Source: an uncultured Gemmatimonadota bacterium (GTDB lineage: Bacteria > Gemmatimonadota > Gemmatimonadetes > Gemmatimonadales > Gemmatimonadaceae). Taken from it: a stretch of DNA of 64,000 nt. The stretch spans positions 992,001 through 1,056,000 of the forward strand of contig CADEFN010000001.1 of NCBI GenBank assembly GCA_902826615.1, given 5' to 3'. The notes beneath the pieces are model-generated. The model was not told where the DNA came from. It searched no databases and worked only from the letters and a program-made list of their open reading frames with translations. Position numbers and translations under genes: made by a program. Within the stretch, counting starts at the first letter, position 1, and every line of letters begins with the position of its first letter. Positions 1-9,129 of this stretch are shown piece by piece.

Positions 1-1
1 G

Positions 2-235
2 TCGCTGGCGTGGCCCTCGGCGACCGCCGGGGACGAGTCCATGCGACGCACGGCCTGCTCGATGCTGGTGTCGGCAATGTTTTCCGATGCCATCGGCCGT
101 GATGTGGTATCGGCGGCCTATCCGGTGCCGGCCGAGTCGGCGGCACAGAAGTACCTGACCGTGTTCCTTCGCACGATGGGTCCGGTCCGGCGCCCGACCG
201 CAGGGCGGACACTGGCAACTGCTGCAAATGACTAG
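2..235 (+). CDS. C-terminal fragment, probable TetR/AcrR-family regulator
   Basis: This is an open frame that runs in from the window edge and ends at TAG 233-235, so only the last 77 residues are visible. The fragment is mostly helical in character, with ACSMLVSAMFSDAIG and AAQKYLTVFLRTMG resembling the ligand-binding C-terminal half of TetR-type repressors. No DNA-binding domain is in view. Its position 33 bp upstream of a TolC-MFP-RND operon on the same strand is the usual place for a local efflux repressor. The family assignment rests mainly on that context and is tentative. Confidence 0.45.
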   Translation, partial: SLAWPSATAGDESMRRTACSMLVSAMFSDAIGRDVVSAAYPVPAESAAQKYLTVFLRTMGPVRRPTAGRTLATAAND

Positions 236-268
236 TCCCACCGTCTTCACGAATTTCACAGGATTTCC

Positions 269-1939
269 ATGAGAGTTTTTCTCCGAACGCTGGCCGCGGG
301 GGTCGCCCTGACCCTGATCGCCGCAGACGCACGCGCCCAGGGTGTTCGCGCCATCACCCTCGAAGAAGCCCTTCGCATGGCGGAGAGTCAGAGCGAGGCC
401 GTGCGTATTGCGCAGGCTGGGGTCAGGCGTGCCGACGGCCAGGTGATGCAAGCCCGGTCGCAGTATCTCCCGCAGATCTCGGGGTCACTCGGCTACACGC
501 GCACGCTGGCCACGCAGTTTTCGGCCTTTAATACGGCGCCCCCTCCGGTGCCGGCGACTGAGCCACCGGCACCCCCACGCGACACCGTCAGTTACTTCCA
601 GCCCTGCTTGCGCTATCTCGCGCCCGCGGGCGCGTCGGATGCGGCGCGGGTGCGCGGCCTCGAGACATATGCGCGATGCTCGTCGGGGGGCGGGCTCGAT
701 TTCACGCGGGTCGGTTTTGGCGCCCAGAACCAGTACCAGTTTGCGGCGAATGGAAGCCTCACGCTGTACTCCGGTGGGCGTGTGCAGCTGCAGAATCGCG
801 CGGCCGTGGCCGGTCGGCGTTCGGCAGATATCGAACTCACGGCGCAGCGCGCGCAGATGGCCCTGAATGTGACCGAGTCCTACTACGACGCCGTCCTCGC
901 CGACCGCCTGGTGGCGATTGCGGAATCGTCGCTGGTGCAGACCGAGGGCACGCTCAGACAGACAACATTGGCGCGGCAGGTGGGGAACCAATCGGAGTTC
1001 GAGTTGCTGCGCGCGAAGGTGACACGCGACAACCAGCTCCCGGTGCTCATTCAGCGTAAAACCGACCGTGACCTGGCGTATCTGCGCCTGCAGCAGCTCC
1101 TCAACCTGCCCTATGGTGAACCGCTGCGCCTGACGACGACAATCGAAGACCAATCGCTGGCGACTGTGCAGCTGGTGGCGAACACCACGATGGGCGGCAC
1201 CCAGCCTGATACGAGTGCCTCGGCACGCAGCTCGGTGCGGCAGCTCGACGAGTCGCTGCGGGCCGGTGAGGCGCAGCTCAAGTCGGCGAGCCGGGAATGG
1301 ATTCCCACCATCAGCATGACGTCGGCGTACAGTCGTGTCGGGTTTGGCACCGGCATTCCGTCGTGGGGGAATTTCCTGAACAACTGGACGGTGTCGCTTG
1401 GCGCCAGCTTTCCCTTGTTTACCGGGGGGGCGCTCAAGGGTGCGCAGATGGTTGCCCAGGCGTCGGTGGAGGAAACCCGCGCCCGGCTCGACCAGACCCG
1501 TGAGCTCGCGGCGCTCGATGCGCGGCAGTCGGTGTTTCAGCTGCAGCAGGCCGAAGCAGCCCTCGCCGCGTCGGCTGGCACCCAGGAACAGGCGGCGCGG
1601 GCCTACAGCATTGCAGAAGTCCGGTTCAAGGAAGGGATCTCCACGCAGCTGGAGCTGAGCGAGTCGCGCTTGCTGCTCGAGCAGGCGGCGGTGAACCGCG
1701 TGCAGGCCGCGCGCAACGTGCAGGTGGCGCGAATGCGGCTGACCCTGCTGAAGGATCTCCCGTTAGGCGCGGGGGGTGGCTCGTTTGGTGGTGGTGCGCA
1801 GGGCGCCGGTGGTGCCGGTGGCTTTGGTGGTGCCGCTGCCGGTGCGGGCGGTGGGATACAAGCCCCGCAGCAAGGGGGACAGGGACAGCGCAGGGCGCCC
1901 ACAGCAGCGGCGTCGACGGGAACGGGACAGCCTCAGTAG
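269..1939 (+). CDS. TolC-family outer-membrane efflux protein
   Basis: Outer-membrane channel component of a tripartite efflux pump. The 556-residue product starts with a Sec signal peptide (residues 1-24, ending ADARAQ). Two TolC-type repeats of long amphipathic helices follow, recognisable in the EEALRMAESQSEAVRIAQAG opening and in the later LDARQSVFQLQQAEAALAAS helix. An insertion with two cysteines (about residues 85-150, proline-rich at first) lies in the first repeat. The last ~60 residues are an odd Gly/Ala/Gln-rich tail, probably disordered. It is followed after 15 bp by the fusion protein gene, so the three pump genes are one operon. Codons near 1761 contain a copy of the octamer CGTTAGGC. 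Confidence 0.9.
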   Translation: MRVFLRTLAAGVALTLIAADARAQGVRAITLEEALRMAESQSEAVRIAQAGVRRADGQVMQARSQYLPQISGSLGYTRTLATQFSAFNTAPPPVPATEPPAPPRDTVSYFQPCLRYLAPAGASDAARVRGLETYARCSSGGGLDFTRVGFGAQNQYQFAANGSLTLYSGGRVQLQNRAAVAGRRSADIELTAQRAQMALNVTESYYDAVLADRLVAIAESSLVQTEGTLRQTTLARQVGNQSEFELLRAKVTRDNQLPVLIQRKTDRDLAYLRLQQLLNLPYGEPLRLTTTIEDQSLATVQLVANTTMGGTQPDTSASARSSVRQLDESLRAGEAQLKSASREWIPTISMTSAYSRVGFGTGIPSWGNFLNNWTVSLGASFPLFTGGALKGAQMVAQASVEETRARLDQTRELAALDARQSVFQLQQAEAALAASAGTQEQAARAYSIAEVRFKEGISTQLELSESRLLLEQAAVNRVQAARNVQVARMRLTLLKDLPLGAGGGSFGGGAQGAGGAGGFGGAAAGAGGGIQAPQQGGQGQRRAPTAAASTGTGQPQ

Positions 1940-1954
1940 CCACTCACAACGACC

Positions 1955-3106
1955 ATGACACAGCTCAATCGATACAACTCCCTTGCCGCTGCGGTGGCGC
2001 TCGCGGCCTCGCTGAGCGCCTGCGGGGGCGAAAATGCGGCCGCCAAGGGTGCTGAACCCAAGCCGGTGGCCACGATGAATGTCGGCCCCGAGAACATTGC
2101 GGTCGTGGGCCGCGAACTGGTGTCGTCTGGCCCGGCCATTTCCGGAAGCCTGGCGGCGGAACGCGAGGCGACGGTCCGCGCCGAGATTGCGGGGCCCGTG
2201 CTGTCGACGCACGCCGATCAGGGGTCTCGTGTGGCACGTGGGGCGCTGCTGGCGCGGATCGACGACCGCACGCTGCGGGACGCCTTCCTGTCGGCGCGTG
2301 GTGGTGCGAATACCGCCCAGAGCACCCTCAATCTTGCGCAGCGTGAACTCGACCGCTTCACCAAACTCAAGGAAGCCGGTGCCATCTCCGACCGCGAGTT
2401 CGAGACGGTGCGCTGGAATCACGAGGCGGCCGAGTCACAGGTGGCCGATGCCAAGGCGCGGCTGACCCTGGCACAAAAGCAGCTCGATGACGCGCAGGTG
2501 CGGGCCCCGTTCAGCGGGATCATCAGCGCCCGAACGATCAATGCCGGTGATGTCGCGTCGCCGGGCGGGGCGTTGTTCACGCTCATCGACCCATCGAGCA
2601 TGCGGCTCGAAGGCTCGATCCCCGCGGCGCAGCTGTCGTCGGTGCGGGTGGGTGCACCGGTCTCGTTCCGCGTGAGCGGCTACCCGGACAAGGTGTTCGC
2701 CGGCCGCATCTCGCGGGTGAGCCCCGAGGCCGACGCGTCGACGGGCCAGATCAGGGTGGTGGTCTCGATCCCCAATACGCGTGGCGGGCTTGTCGGTGGG
2801 CTCTTTGCCGAGGGCCGGGTGGCCGCGGACAAACGCGATGGGCTCACGGCGCCGGCGACGGCGATCGACCAGCGCGGACTCCGTCCGGCGGTGCTGCGAC
2901 TCAAGAGCGGAAAGGTGGAACGCGTCGAGGTCCAGATCGGGTTGAAGGACGAGGAGTCGGAGCGCGTGGAAATTGTCCAGGGTGTGGCGGCGGGTGACAC
3001 GCTGCTCATCGGCGCGGCGCAGGGAATTTCGGCGGGCACACCGGTGAAGGTGAGCACGCCATCGGATGCACGGGCCGCTGGTGCCGCCGTGCCCGCGAAG
3101 AACTAA
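1955..3106 (+). CDS. RND efflux periplasmic adaptor (membrane fusion protein), lipoprotein
   Basis: Periplasmic adaptor that bridges the RND pump and the TolC channel. The 383-residue protein has a lipoprotein signal with lipobox LSAC (Cys at about residue 23), so it should be anchored in a membrane. The biotinyl-lipoyl-like half motifs, the alpha-helical hairpin (about residues 110-165, LNLAQRELDRFTKLKEAGAI) and the beta-barrel domain (VRAPFSGIIS onward) appear in the expected order of the HlyD/AcrA family. The gene sits 15 bp after the TolC gene and 21 bp before the RND gene, with a GGAAGAAGG ribosome site ahead of the latter. Substrate cannot be read from the sequence. Confidence 0.92.
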   Translation: MTQLNRYNSLAAAVALAASLSACGGENAAAKGAEPKPVATMNVGPENIAVVGRELVSSGPAISGSLAAEREATVRAEIAGPVLSTHADQGSRVARGALLARIDDRTLRDAFLSARGGANTAQSTLNLAQRELDRFTKLKEAGAISDREFETVRWNHEAAESQVADAKARLTLAQKQLDDAQVRAPFSGIISARTINAGDVASPGGALFTLIDPSSMRLEGSIPAAQLSSVRVGAPVSFRVSGYPDKVFAGRISRVSPEADASTGQIRVVVSIPNTRGGLVGGLFAEGRVAADKRDGLTAPATAIDQRGLRPAVLRLKSGKVERVEVQIGLKDEESERVEIVQGVAAGDTLLIGAAQGISAGTPVKVSTPSDARAAGAAVPAKN

Positions 3107-3127
3107 TCACCGGAAGAAGGCAACCTC

Positions 3128-6100
3128 ATGTTCATCTCCGATTTCGCGATCAAGCGGCCGGTTATCACCGTGGTGGTGATGCTCGCCCTCGCGGTAGGCG
3201 GGCTCTTCGCGTTGTTCAAGCTGCAGACGGACGAGTTTCCCGAAGTGGCCCCTCCGGTGGTCACGGTGGGACTGATCTATCCCGGCGCATCGCCCGACGG
3301 CGTGGAGCGAGAGATCCTCGACCCGGTGGAAGAGGCCCTGTCCTCGATGACTGGGGTGAAGCGCGTGATGGGCTCCGCCCAGGACGGCTTTGCTTCCGTC
3401 GTTGTCGAGTTTGTCTTCGAGAAGCCGCTGCAGGAAGCCACCCAGGACATTCGCGACGCCATCTCCGGCATCCGGCAGGACCTTCCACCGGAAATGGAAG
3501 AGCCGATCATCAAGAAGTTCAGCGACACGGACCGCCCGATTGTCTCGCTAGCGGTGTCGTCGGTGAACCTCTCGTCAGGCGAGCTGACTCGCCTGGTCGA
3601 CCCCGGCATCACCCGCGAGCTGCGCTCGATTGCGGGCGTCGCCGAGGTGACGGTGCCGGGCAAGGTGGAGCGCGAACTGACGGTGCAGATTCGTCCCGAT
3701 GCCATGCAGGCGGCGGGAATCGGTGTTGGCCAGATCGTGGGTGCGCTGCAGTCGCAGAACCTCGCGGCGCCGGTCGGTCGGGTGAATGGCTCGCAGGACG
3801 AACGATCGATCCGGCTCAAGGGTCGTCTTGAACGTCCTGACGAGTTTGCCGGAATCGTGGTGGCGGAACGGGGCGGGCAGCTGATTCGCCTTGGCCAGGT
3901 GGCGGACATCATCGATGCGACTGAAGAGCCGCGGACCATGGCCCTGTTTCAGGAGCGCACGAGTGCGGGCGCACGCGAAGCGGTGGGCATCGACATCAAG
4001 AAGTCGAGCGGGTACAGCACCACCGAGGTGAGCGATCAGATCATTGCCCGTATCGCAGAGATCAAGTTGCCGCCCGGCACCAAAATCGATGTCGTCAAGA
4101 ACAGCGGCGTCAATGTGCGCAACTCGGTGCGGAACGTCGAAGAGTCGCTGATCGAGGGTGCGCTGCTGACGGTGCTGGTGGTGTTCCTCTTCCTCAACTC
4201 GTGGCGTTCGACGGTCATCACGGGGCTCGCCCTGCCGGTGTCGGTGCTGGCCTCGTTCATCGCGGTGTACTGGCTGGGGTACAAACTCGAGACAATGTCT
4301 TTGCTCGGTTTGTCGCTCGCGATCGGTATCCTCATCGATGACGCGATCGTGGTGCGTGAGAACATCGTGCGGCATGTGGAGATGGGCAAAGACCACTACA
4401 CGGCGGCGAGAGAAGGCACGGCGGAAATCGGGCTCGCGGTTGCGGCCACGACGTTCTCCATTCTTGCGGTGTTTCTGCCCATCGGGTTTGTGTACGGCGT
4501 CACTCGGCAGTGGATGGGACCCTTTGCTCTCACCATGGCCTGCTCGGTGGCGGTGTCGCTCTTTGTGTCGTTCTCGCTTGACCCCATGCTGTCGGCGTAC
4601 TGGCCCGACCCACACCTGGAAGAGCACGAGAAGAGCTGGATCACGAAGCTGCTGGACCGCTTCAACGCCTGGTTCAACCGTATGGCCCAGCGCTACAAGC
4701 GCGTAATCGCCTGGGCGCTCGATCACCGCGCGGCGGTGGTGGTCATGGCACTCGGAACCTTCCTCGGATCGTTTGTTCTTCTGCCCAAGGGACTTCCGGG
4801 GATCATCGCGGTCTTTGCGGGGATCGCGGTGGCGGTTCTCGGTCTGACGCTGTTGCGCAGCTGGCTTCTCCGCCTCGGCGCGGTGGCGGCGGGTATCGCG
4901 ATCGCCGTCGTCCTGGTGCCGATCGTGCCGCAGTATAAAAACGTCGGCTTCGGCTTTTTCCCGGCGGACGACAATGGTGAGCTCAACATCAATGTTGAAA
5001 CGCCGCCAGGGTCCAACCTCGAGTACACACGGCTCAAGTCCGAAGAAGTGGCGCGTCAGCTCATGCAGCACTCGGAAGTGAAGTACATCTACACGACGCT
5101 GGGTGGCGGTGATGCCGGCGCCGTGGATATTGCCAAGCTGTATGTGAAGCTCTCCGGCAAGGACGAACGCGCCACGAGTCTGGAGGAGTTCGCGACCGTC
5201 CTGCGTGACGAGCTGGGCACGATTGGTGGGGCAAGTGTGGCCGTGTTCACCACGGACTTTGGCGGGGGGCGCAAGCAGGTGCTCATCGAGCTGCGCGGCA
5301 ACGACACCGACGCCCTCAACACCTTTGCCCTCAAGTCGCTCGATGCGGTGCGCGCCGTGCCAGGTGCCGTGGACGTGGCGCTCTCGTCCAAGGGACAGCG
5401 GCCCGAGCTCAACGTGGAAATGAACCGCGGGCTGGCGGGCTCACTCGGGTTGTCGGTGGGTCAGGTGGCGCAGGCGCTTCGCCCGGCCTTTGCCGGAATC
5501 GACGCTGGCGACTGGCAAGACCCCAGCGGCGAAATGCGCGATGTGGTGGTGCGGTTGTCGCCCGAGGCTCGTCGTCGTGCGTCGGACCTGCGTCAGCTGC
5601 CGCTGGTGGTGCCGGGGCCCAACAACACCTCGAGCACGCTGCCACTCGGTCAGGTGGCGACGGTGACCGAGGGCCTCGGCCCCGCGGTGATCAACCACCT
5701 CAACCGCGATCGCGTGGTGAACGTGGAGTTCAATACCTCGGTGCGTTCGATGGGTGAGGTGACCAACGATGCCATGGCCACCCTTACCGCACTCGGTGCC
5801 CCGGATGGGATCCGGATTTCCACCGGAGGTGAGGCCGAACAGCAGCAGGAAGTGTTTGGCCAGATCTTCATTGCCCTGGGCATCGCCGTCGGGCTCATGT
5901 ACCTCATCCTGGTCATTCAGTTCGGATCATTCCTCGATCCCCTGGCGATCATGCTTTCGCTGCCGCTGTCGCTGGTTGGTGTGTTCCTGAGCCTGTCGCT
6001 CACCGGCAACACGATCAACATCATGAGCCTGATTGGGGTGATCCTCTTGATGGGCATTGTGGCGAAGAACGCCATTCTGCTCATCGACTTCGCCAAGTGG

Positions 6101-6439
6101 GCACGGGAGAAGGACGGCCTGCCCCTGCGTGAAGCGCTTATCGAGGCCGGCGCCATCCGTTTGCGCCCCATCCTCATGACCACGTTCGCCCTGATCGCCG
6201 GCATGGTGCCAACCGCGCTCGGCAGCGGTGAAGGTTCGCAGTTCCGGTCGCCCCTGGGTGTGGCGGTGATCGGTGGTGTGCTCACTTCGACCCTGCTGAC
6301 CCTGATTGCGATTCCCACCTTCTACGAGATCCTGGACGAGATGCGGACCTGGGTGGCGGGGAAGTTCGGGGTCAAAGTGGCGCAGCAGACCGGGGAGCAT
6401 AAGGCGGTTGACGGGCTGGTGCCCCAGTCGGGGGACTAA
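3128..6439 (+). CDS. RND multidrug efflux permease (HAE-1 family)
   Basis: Inner-membrane proton-driven exporter of 1103 residues. The N-terminus FAIKRPVITVVVMLALAVGG is the usual RND first helix. TM4 carries IDDAIVVREN, with the two adjacent aspartates of the proton relay. The porter motifs and the second-half helices (GIVAKNAILLIDFAKWA) are all present, so the pump looks intact. It is about 60 residues longer than typical HAE-1 proteins. The extra length lies around residues 532-600, where one expected transmembrane helix is replaced by about three hydrophobic stretches before the FFPADDNGE motif. It is the last gene of the operon and is followed by a strong hairpin. Confidence 0.93.
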   Translation: MFISDFAIKRPVITVVVMLALAVGGLFALFKLQTDEFPEVAPPVVTVGLIYPGASPDGVEREILDPVEEALSSMTGVKRVMGSAQDGFASVVVEFVFEKPLQEATQDIRDAISGIRQDLPPEMEEPIIKKFSDTDRPIVSLAVSSVNLSSGELTRLVDPGITRELRSIAGVAEVTVPGKVERELTVQIRPDAMQAAGIGVGQIVGALQSQNLAAPVGRVNGSQDERSIRLKGRLERPDEFAGIVVAERGGQLIRLGQVADIIDATEEPRTMALFQERTSAGAREAVGIDIKKSSGYSTTEVSDQIIARIAEIKLPPGTKIDVVKNSGVNVRNSVRNVEESLIEGALLTVLVVFLFLNSWRSTVITGLALPVSVLASFIAVYWLGYKLETMSLLGLSLAIGILIDDAIVVRENIVRHVEMGKDHYTAAREGTAEIGLAVAATTFSILAVFLPIGFVYGVTRQWMGPFALTMACSVAVSLFVSFSLDPMLSAYWPDPHLEEHEKSWITKLLDRFNAWFNRMAQRYKRVIAWALDHRAAVVVMALGTFLGSFVLLPKGLPGIIAVFAGIAVAVLGLTLLRSWLLRLGAVAAGIAIAVVLVPIVPQYKNVGFGFFPADDNGELNINVETPPGSNLEYTRLKSEEVARQLMQHSEVKYIYTTLGGGDAGAVDIAKLYVKLSGKDERATSLEEFATVLRDELGTIGGASVAVFTTDFGGGRKQVLIELRGNDTDALNTFALKSLDAVRAVPGAVDVALSSKGQRPELNVEMNRGLAGSLGLSVGQVAQALRPAFAGIDAGDWQDPSGEMRDVVVRLSPEARRRASDLRQLPLVVPGPNNTSSTLPLGQVATVTEGLGPAVINHLNRDRVVNVEFNTSVRSMGEVTNDAMATLTALGAPDGIRISTGGEAEQQQEVFGQIFIALGIAVGLMYLILVIQFGSFLDPLAIMLSLPLSLVGVFLSLSLTGNTINIMSLIGVILLMGIVAKNAILLIDFAKWAREKDGLPLREALIEAGAIRLRPILMTTFALIAGMVPTALGSGEGSQFRSPLGVAVIGGVLTSTLLTLIAIPTFYEILDEMRTWVAGKFGVKVAQQTGEHKAVDGLVPQSGD

Positions 6440-6467
6440 GCACCGAGGTCTCAGACAGCCATGCGAC

Positions 6468-6496
6468 GGGGCAGTGGGAGAACTTCCCGCTGCCCC
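6468..6496 (+). terminator. hairpin after the RND operon
   Basis: A 12-bp stem (6468-6479 with 6485-6496, one G-T wobble) closes a 5-nt loop 29 bp after the RND stop codon. Only a weak T-rich stretch follows, so it may be an intrinsic terminator of low efficiency or an mRNA 3'-end stabiliser. Confidence 0.6.
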
Positions 6497-6708
6497 GATT
6501 GCGTTCGTATTGTCCGCTCCCGAGGTCACAGTCCCAACAGTAGGGGCGGCGGACAGCGTGGTGGCCATTCTTGGTCGCGTCGACCCGCAGCAACGAGACA
6601 AGGTGAGGGCTGCCTATGAGTGTCTCTCCGACCGCTCGACCGCTCGTCTGCCGCCTGGCACACAGACCGCGAACTGGACGCCGCGCGCTCTGTGTGCCGA
6701 CGGCTCGC

Positions 6709-7050
6709 CTATCCCCTCTCGCTCAAGCGCGTCGCGGGCTCGCGCATCAGGACGAGCGCCAACAGTACCACGACAAACGTGACGCTGTACGTGCCCCAGC
6801 CGAGTGGCGTGAGTAGCGCGATGGCGCCAAGAAAGGCGCAAACGACGAGTGCCTGCCATCGACGCGATCGAGCGCTGGCCCGCGCCTCCATGGCCGCAAA
6901 TCGCCAAGCTATGGCGAGCGCCAACACCCAGCAAACGCCCCGGACTACCCACTCAGTCCACCTTGGCAGAGGAATCTGAGCGACTGCGGCGCCCAACAAG
7001 AGGAACCCGGCGGTCACGAGCAGGAGGCGGAAGGCCTGGCGCATTTTCAT
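6709..7050 (-). CDS. small polytopic membrane protein, unknown function
   Basis: I do not recognise this 113-residue protein. It shows about four hydrophobic segments (LLLVTAGFLLLGAAVAQI, WVVRGVCWVLALAIAW, ALVVCAFLGAIALLTPLGW, VTFVVVLLALVLM) joined by short Arg-rich loops, so it is an inner-membrane protein. I chose ATG at 7050 because it overlaps the TGA of the upstream lipoprotein gene in the classic ATGA arrangement, which implies translational coupling. A GTG six bases earlier is an alternative. The coupling suggests the two products work together. Confidence 0.6.
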   Translation of the reverse strand: MKMRQAFRLLLVTAGFLLLGAAVAQIPLPRWTEWVVRGVCWVLALAIAWRFAAMEARASARSRRWQALVVCAFLGAIALLTPLGWGTYSVTFVVVLLALVLMREPATRLSERG

Positions 7051-8069
7051 CGGCACGTTGACGTGTAAGGGTTCTGAACCAAACAGTACCGGAGGAGCGC
7101 GTCGATCTCGCTCTCCAGCCAGAGAGGAATCTCATCAGGTGAAGACAGCGCTGACTGCGGGAACCGATTTCTCATGACGCAGTCCCGGAGTGCATAGACG
7201 GTCCAGAGGTAGTCGAGAAAGAGCGCGCTTCGAGTTGCCGCGATCAAGATTCCCAACGCCCCGCCAGTGCCGGCGGTACCGAAGACGGCAAACGTCATCA
7301 GCGTAGCAATTCTGGCCAGTTCCTTGTATTCCTTGGCGCACGGCCCGAAGAAAAACTGCGCCTTGAGCTCCTTTGGCAGGAAGGGAGCGAGGGCAGGGGA
7401 AGCCACTGCACTTATGTAGGCCGCAGCATCCTGCGCCACTTGCCCTACTGACTGAAGCACCCCAGCGCTGAACGTCTCGCTCCCCTTAACGCGAGAAACG
7501 AGGTGCGCGCCTGGCTTTCCGTCCTTGAACGCGGTGATGGCAGCTCCCTGAAGCAACCAGGCGCCGCTCTCCCGAGCCCACCTCAACTGCACCGCCTGGG
7601 CAGCTATCCTGTTGGCGAAGACCAGCACACGAGAGACAGGCCCCCCGAGAGAGTCCGTTTGCATGACAATATCGTACCGGACACCCCCCTCGTCGAACGA
7701 GTGAATCTTGCTGTCGTTGGGTCGGCCATCTGCGAAACTCGCGGATGAAAGCAGGGCGTAGAACGGCAAGCCGCCCCGCCCTGCCAGTTCTTCGTCCGGC
7801 ACCAAAATGTTCGAAGCGACGCCACCAGTCGGACGGTCATGGCGGGTTGTCGCTACTCCGTTGCGAATCGTGGAGGTCGCACTCCACGGCTCCGGAGCAG
7901 AATACTCGAGCTGGCCATCGGACTGAATGCGAATCAGCTGCGTTTCTCCCGTGACATTCAGGGTGCTGCCCTCCTGCAGCCGACTTCTGCTGGCGAACGG
8001 CCGGACGGTGTCACATCCCGCCAGAGAGATTGCGAGGAAGGCGTACGCAAATCCAGATAATTTGTTCAT
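7047..8069 (-). CDS. hypothetical lipoprotein
   Basis: This is a 340-residue protein of unknown function. The start at 8069 gives a good lipoprotein signal (MNKLSGFAYAFLAISLAGC, lipobox LAGC). The longer upstream frame has no signal and was rejected. The N-terminal half looks beta-rich. A glycine-rich hydrophobic helix lies near the C-terminus (TAGTGGALGILIAATRSALF), and four to five cysteines fall in the last third (GPCAKEYKELAR, LRDCVMRN, RYCLVQN, STCR), possibly forming disulfides outside the cytoplasm. It is coupled to the following small membrane protein by a 4-bp overlap. Confidence 0.65.
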   Translation of the reverse strand: MNKLSGFAYAFLAISLAGCDTVRPFASRSRLQEGSTLNVTGETQLIRIQSDGQLEYSAPEPWSATSTIRNGVATTRHDRPTGGVASNILVPDEELAGRGGLPFYALLSSASFADGRPNDSKIHSFDEGGVRYDIVMQTDSLGGPVSRVLVFANRIAAQAVQLRWARESGAWLLQGAAITAFKDGKPGAHLVSRVKGSETFSAGVLQSVGQVAQDAAAYISAVASPALAPFLPKELKAQFFFGPCAKEYKELARIATLMTFAVFGTAGTGGALGILIAATRSALFLDYLWTVYALRDCVMRNRFPQSALSSPDEIPLWLESEIDALLRYCLVQNPYTSTCR

Positions 8070-8349
8070 CGTAGTTGGGTCCAATGAGGATGGGACGCTT
8101 TTCGGGATGGGCGTCGTCCCGCGATGTCCGTCTGGCGCTTTGGACCCGGTCTGCTGTGCACGGATCGCCCGACGATTCGAACCCGGGTGGGTCAAGTACA
8201 GCCGCAAGCATGTGGCGTCCCCGAGAGTCTCCCGATGCTCGGCACTTTAGGAGCGAACGTCACGTCGGCGTCACACGGCACCGTCCACGCTGTACGGTTC
8301 TGCCTCGTCTCGGATAGCCGCGCACTGGACTCGACGCCACGATCGCTAG

Positions 8350-8371
8350 CCTGAGGCCTGTCGACCTCAGG
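8350..8371. promoter_or_regulatory. inverted repeat in the 8070-8498 divergent gap
   Basis: The 429-bp gap between the minus-strand lipoprotein gene and the DUF3299-like gene must hold both promoters. The clearest structure in it is a perfect 7-bp inverted repeat, CCTGAGG and CCTCAGG, with an 8-bp spacer. It lies about 130 bp before the plus-strand start and could be an operator or a small hairpin. I see no convincing -35/-10 pair and no coding signal in the gap. Confidence 0.35.
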
Positions 8372-8498
8372 GCCGGGGCGCAACCCGTGGCGATACACTG
8401 TGGCCCCACCGTCTCGCTGTCCGGGTTCACCGTGGTGCAAGATCGGAGCAGCGGCTAACCTTCAGGAACACCGGTCAGAACAAAAGGTACGACCCATC

Positions 8499-8996
8499 AT
8501 GCGCAACCTCGCTCGTCTCGCCCTCGCCCTCTCGGCGGCCGCCGCTTTCGCTGCCCCCGTCAGCGCGATCAACGCCCAGGACGACGTGCCCAAGGGCTTC
8601 CAGTACGTGGGCTTCAACATCCTGAGCGGCTATGACTGGGAGATGCCCGACCCGCTCGACCCCACCGCCAAGGTCCCCAAGAACGTGATTCCGACCACGG
8701 TGAAGGCGCTGGACGGCAAATCCGTCTACCTCAAGGGGTTCATGCTGCCGCTCGACCTGGACGCCCAGGGCGTGACCAAGTTCATGCTGAACGCCAGCAT
8801 CGACATGTGCTACTTCGGGGCACCCGTTCGCCTGAACGACTGGATCATGATCACCATGAAAACCGGGAAAAAGGCGAAGTTCACCCACCTCCCCACCGGG
8901 GTCTGGGGGCGGCTCGAAGTCGGCGAAGAGGTCAAGAACGGACGCACGGTCAGCATCTACCGGCTGGTGGCCGAGGACGCTCGTACCGAGGGCTGA
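8499..8996 (+). CDS. exported DUF3299-like protein
   Basis: This is a 165-residue secreted protein of unknown function. Residues 1-27 are a signal peptide (RLALALSAAAAFAAPVSAINAQ). The mature part has ALDGKSVYLKGFMLPLDLD and a single Cys in DMCYFGAPVRLNDWI, which matches the layout I recall for DUF3299 (a GFMLPL strand, a conserved Cys, then an OB-like strand ending in G-x-L-x-V). ATG 8499 was preferred to the earlier in-frame codon because it begins the signal peptide. It appears monocistronic, with a strong terminator 25 bp downstream. Confidence 0.7.
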   Translation: MRNLARLALALSAAAAFAAPVSAINAQDDVPKGFQYVGFNILSGYDWEMPDPLDPTAKVPKNVIPTTVKALDGKSVYLKGFMLPLDLDAQGVTKFMLNASIDMCYFGAPVRLNDWIMITMKTGKKAKFTHLPTGVWGRLEVGEEVKNGRTVSIYRLVAEDARTEG

Positions 8997-9020
8997 CGCC
9001 CCGACGTCTTGAGGCCAGCG

Positions 9021-9054
9021 AAAGGGGAGCCATCGGGGCTCCCCTTTTTGTTTT
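9021..9054 (+). terminator. rho-independent terminator of the DUF3299-like gene
   Basis: GGGGAGCC (9024-9031) pairs with GGCTCCCC (9037-9044) around a 5-nt loop. The stem is extended by three A-T pairs and followed by TTTTTGTTTT. This is the most canonical intrinsic terminator in the window. Confidence 0.92.
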
Positions 9055-9129
9055 CAGCAGGACGCACCGTTTCGCGCTGGTTGCCCGGAACACAGATTCC
9101 CCGGTGACGCTCGTACCGACCTCCCTCCC

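Noticed and set aside
3575-5071. A 498-codon minus-strand frame opposite the RND gene
   Set aside because: Low-complexity Arg/His/Asp composition and full overlap with a secure gene.
8141-8200. A tRNA T-arm-like sequence (GGTTCGAATC on the minus strand, around 8175-8184)
   Set aside because: The T-stem does not pair and no matching acceptor, D or anticodon arms were found upstream. It is at most a relic.
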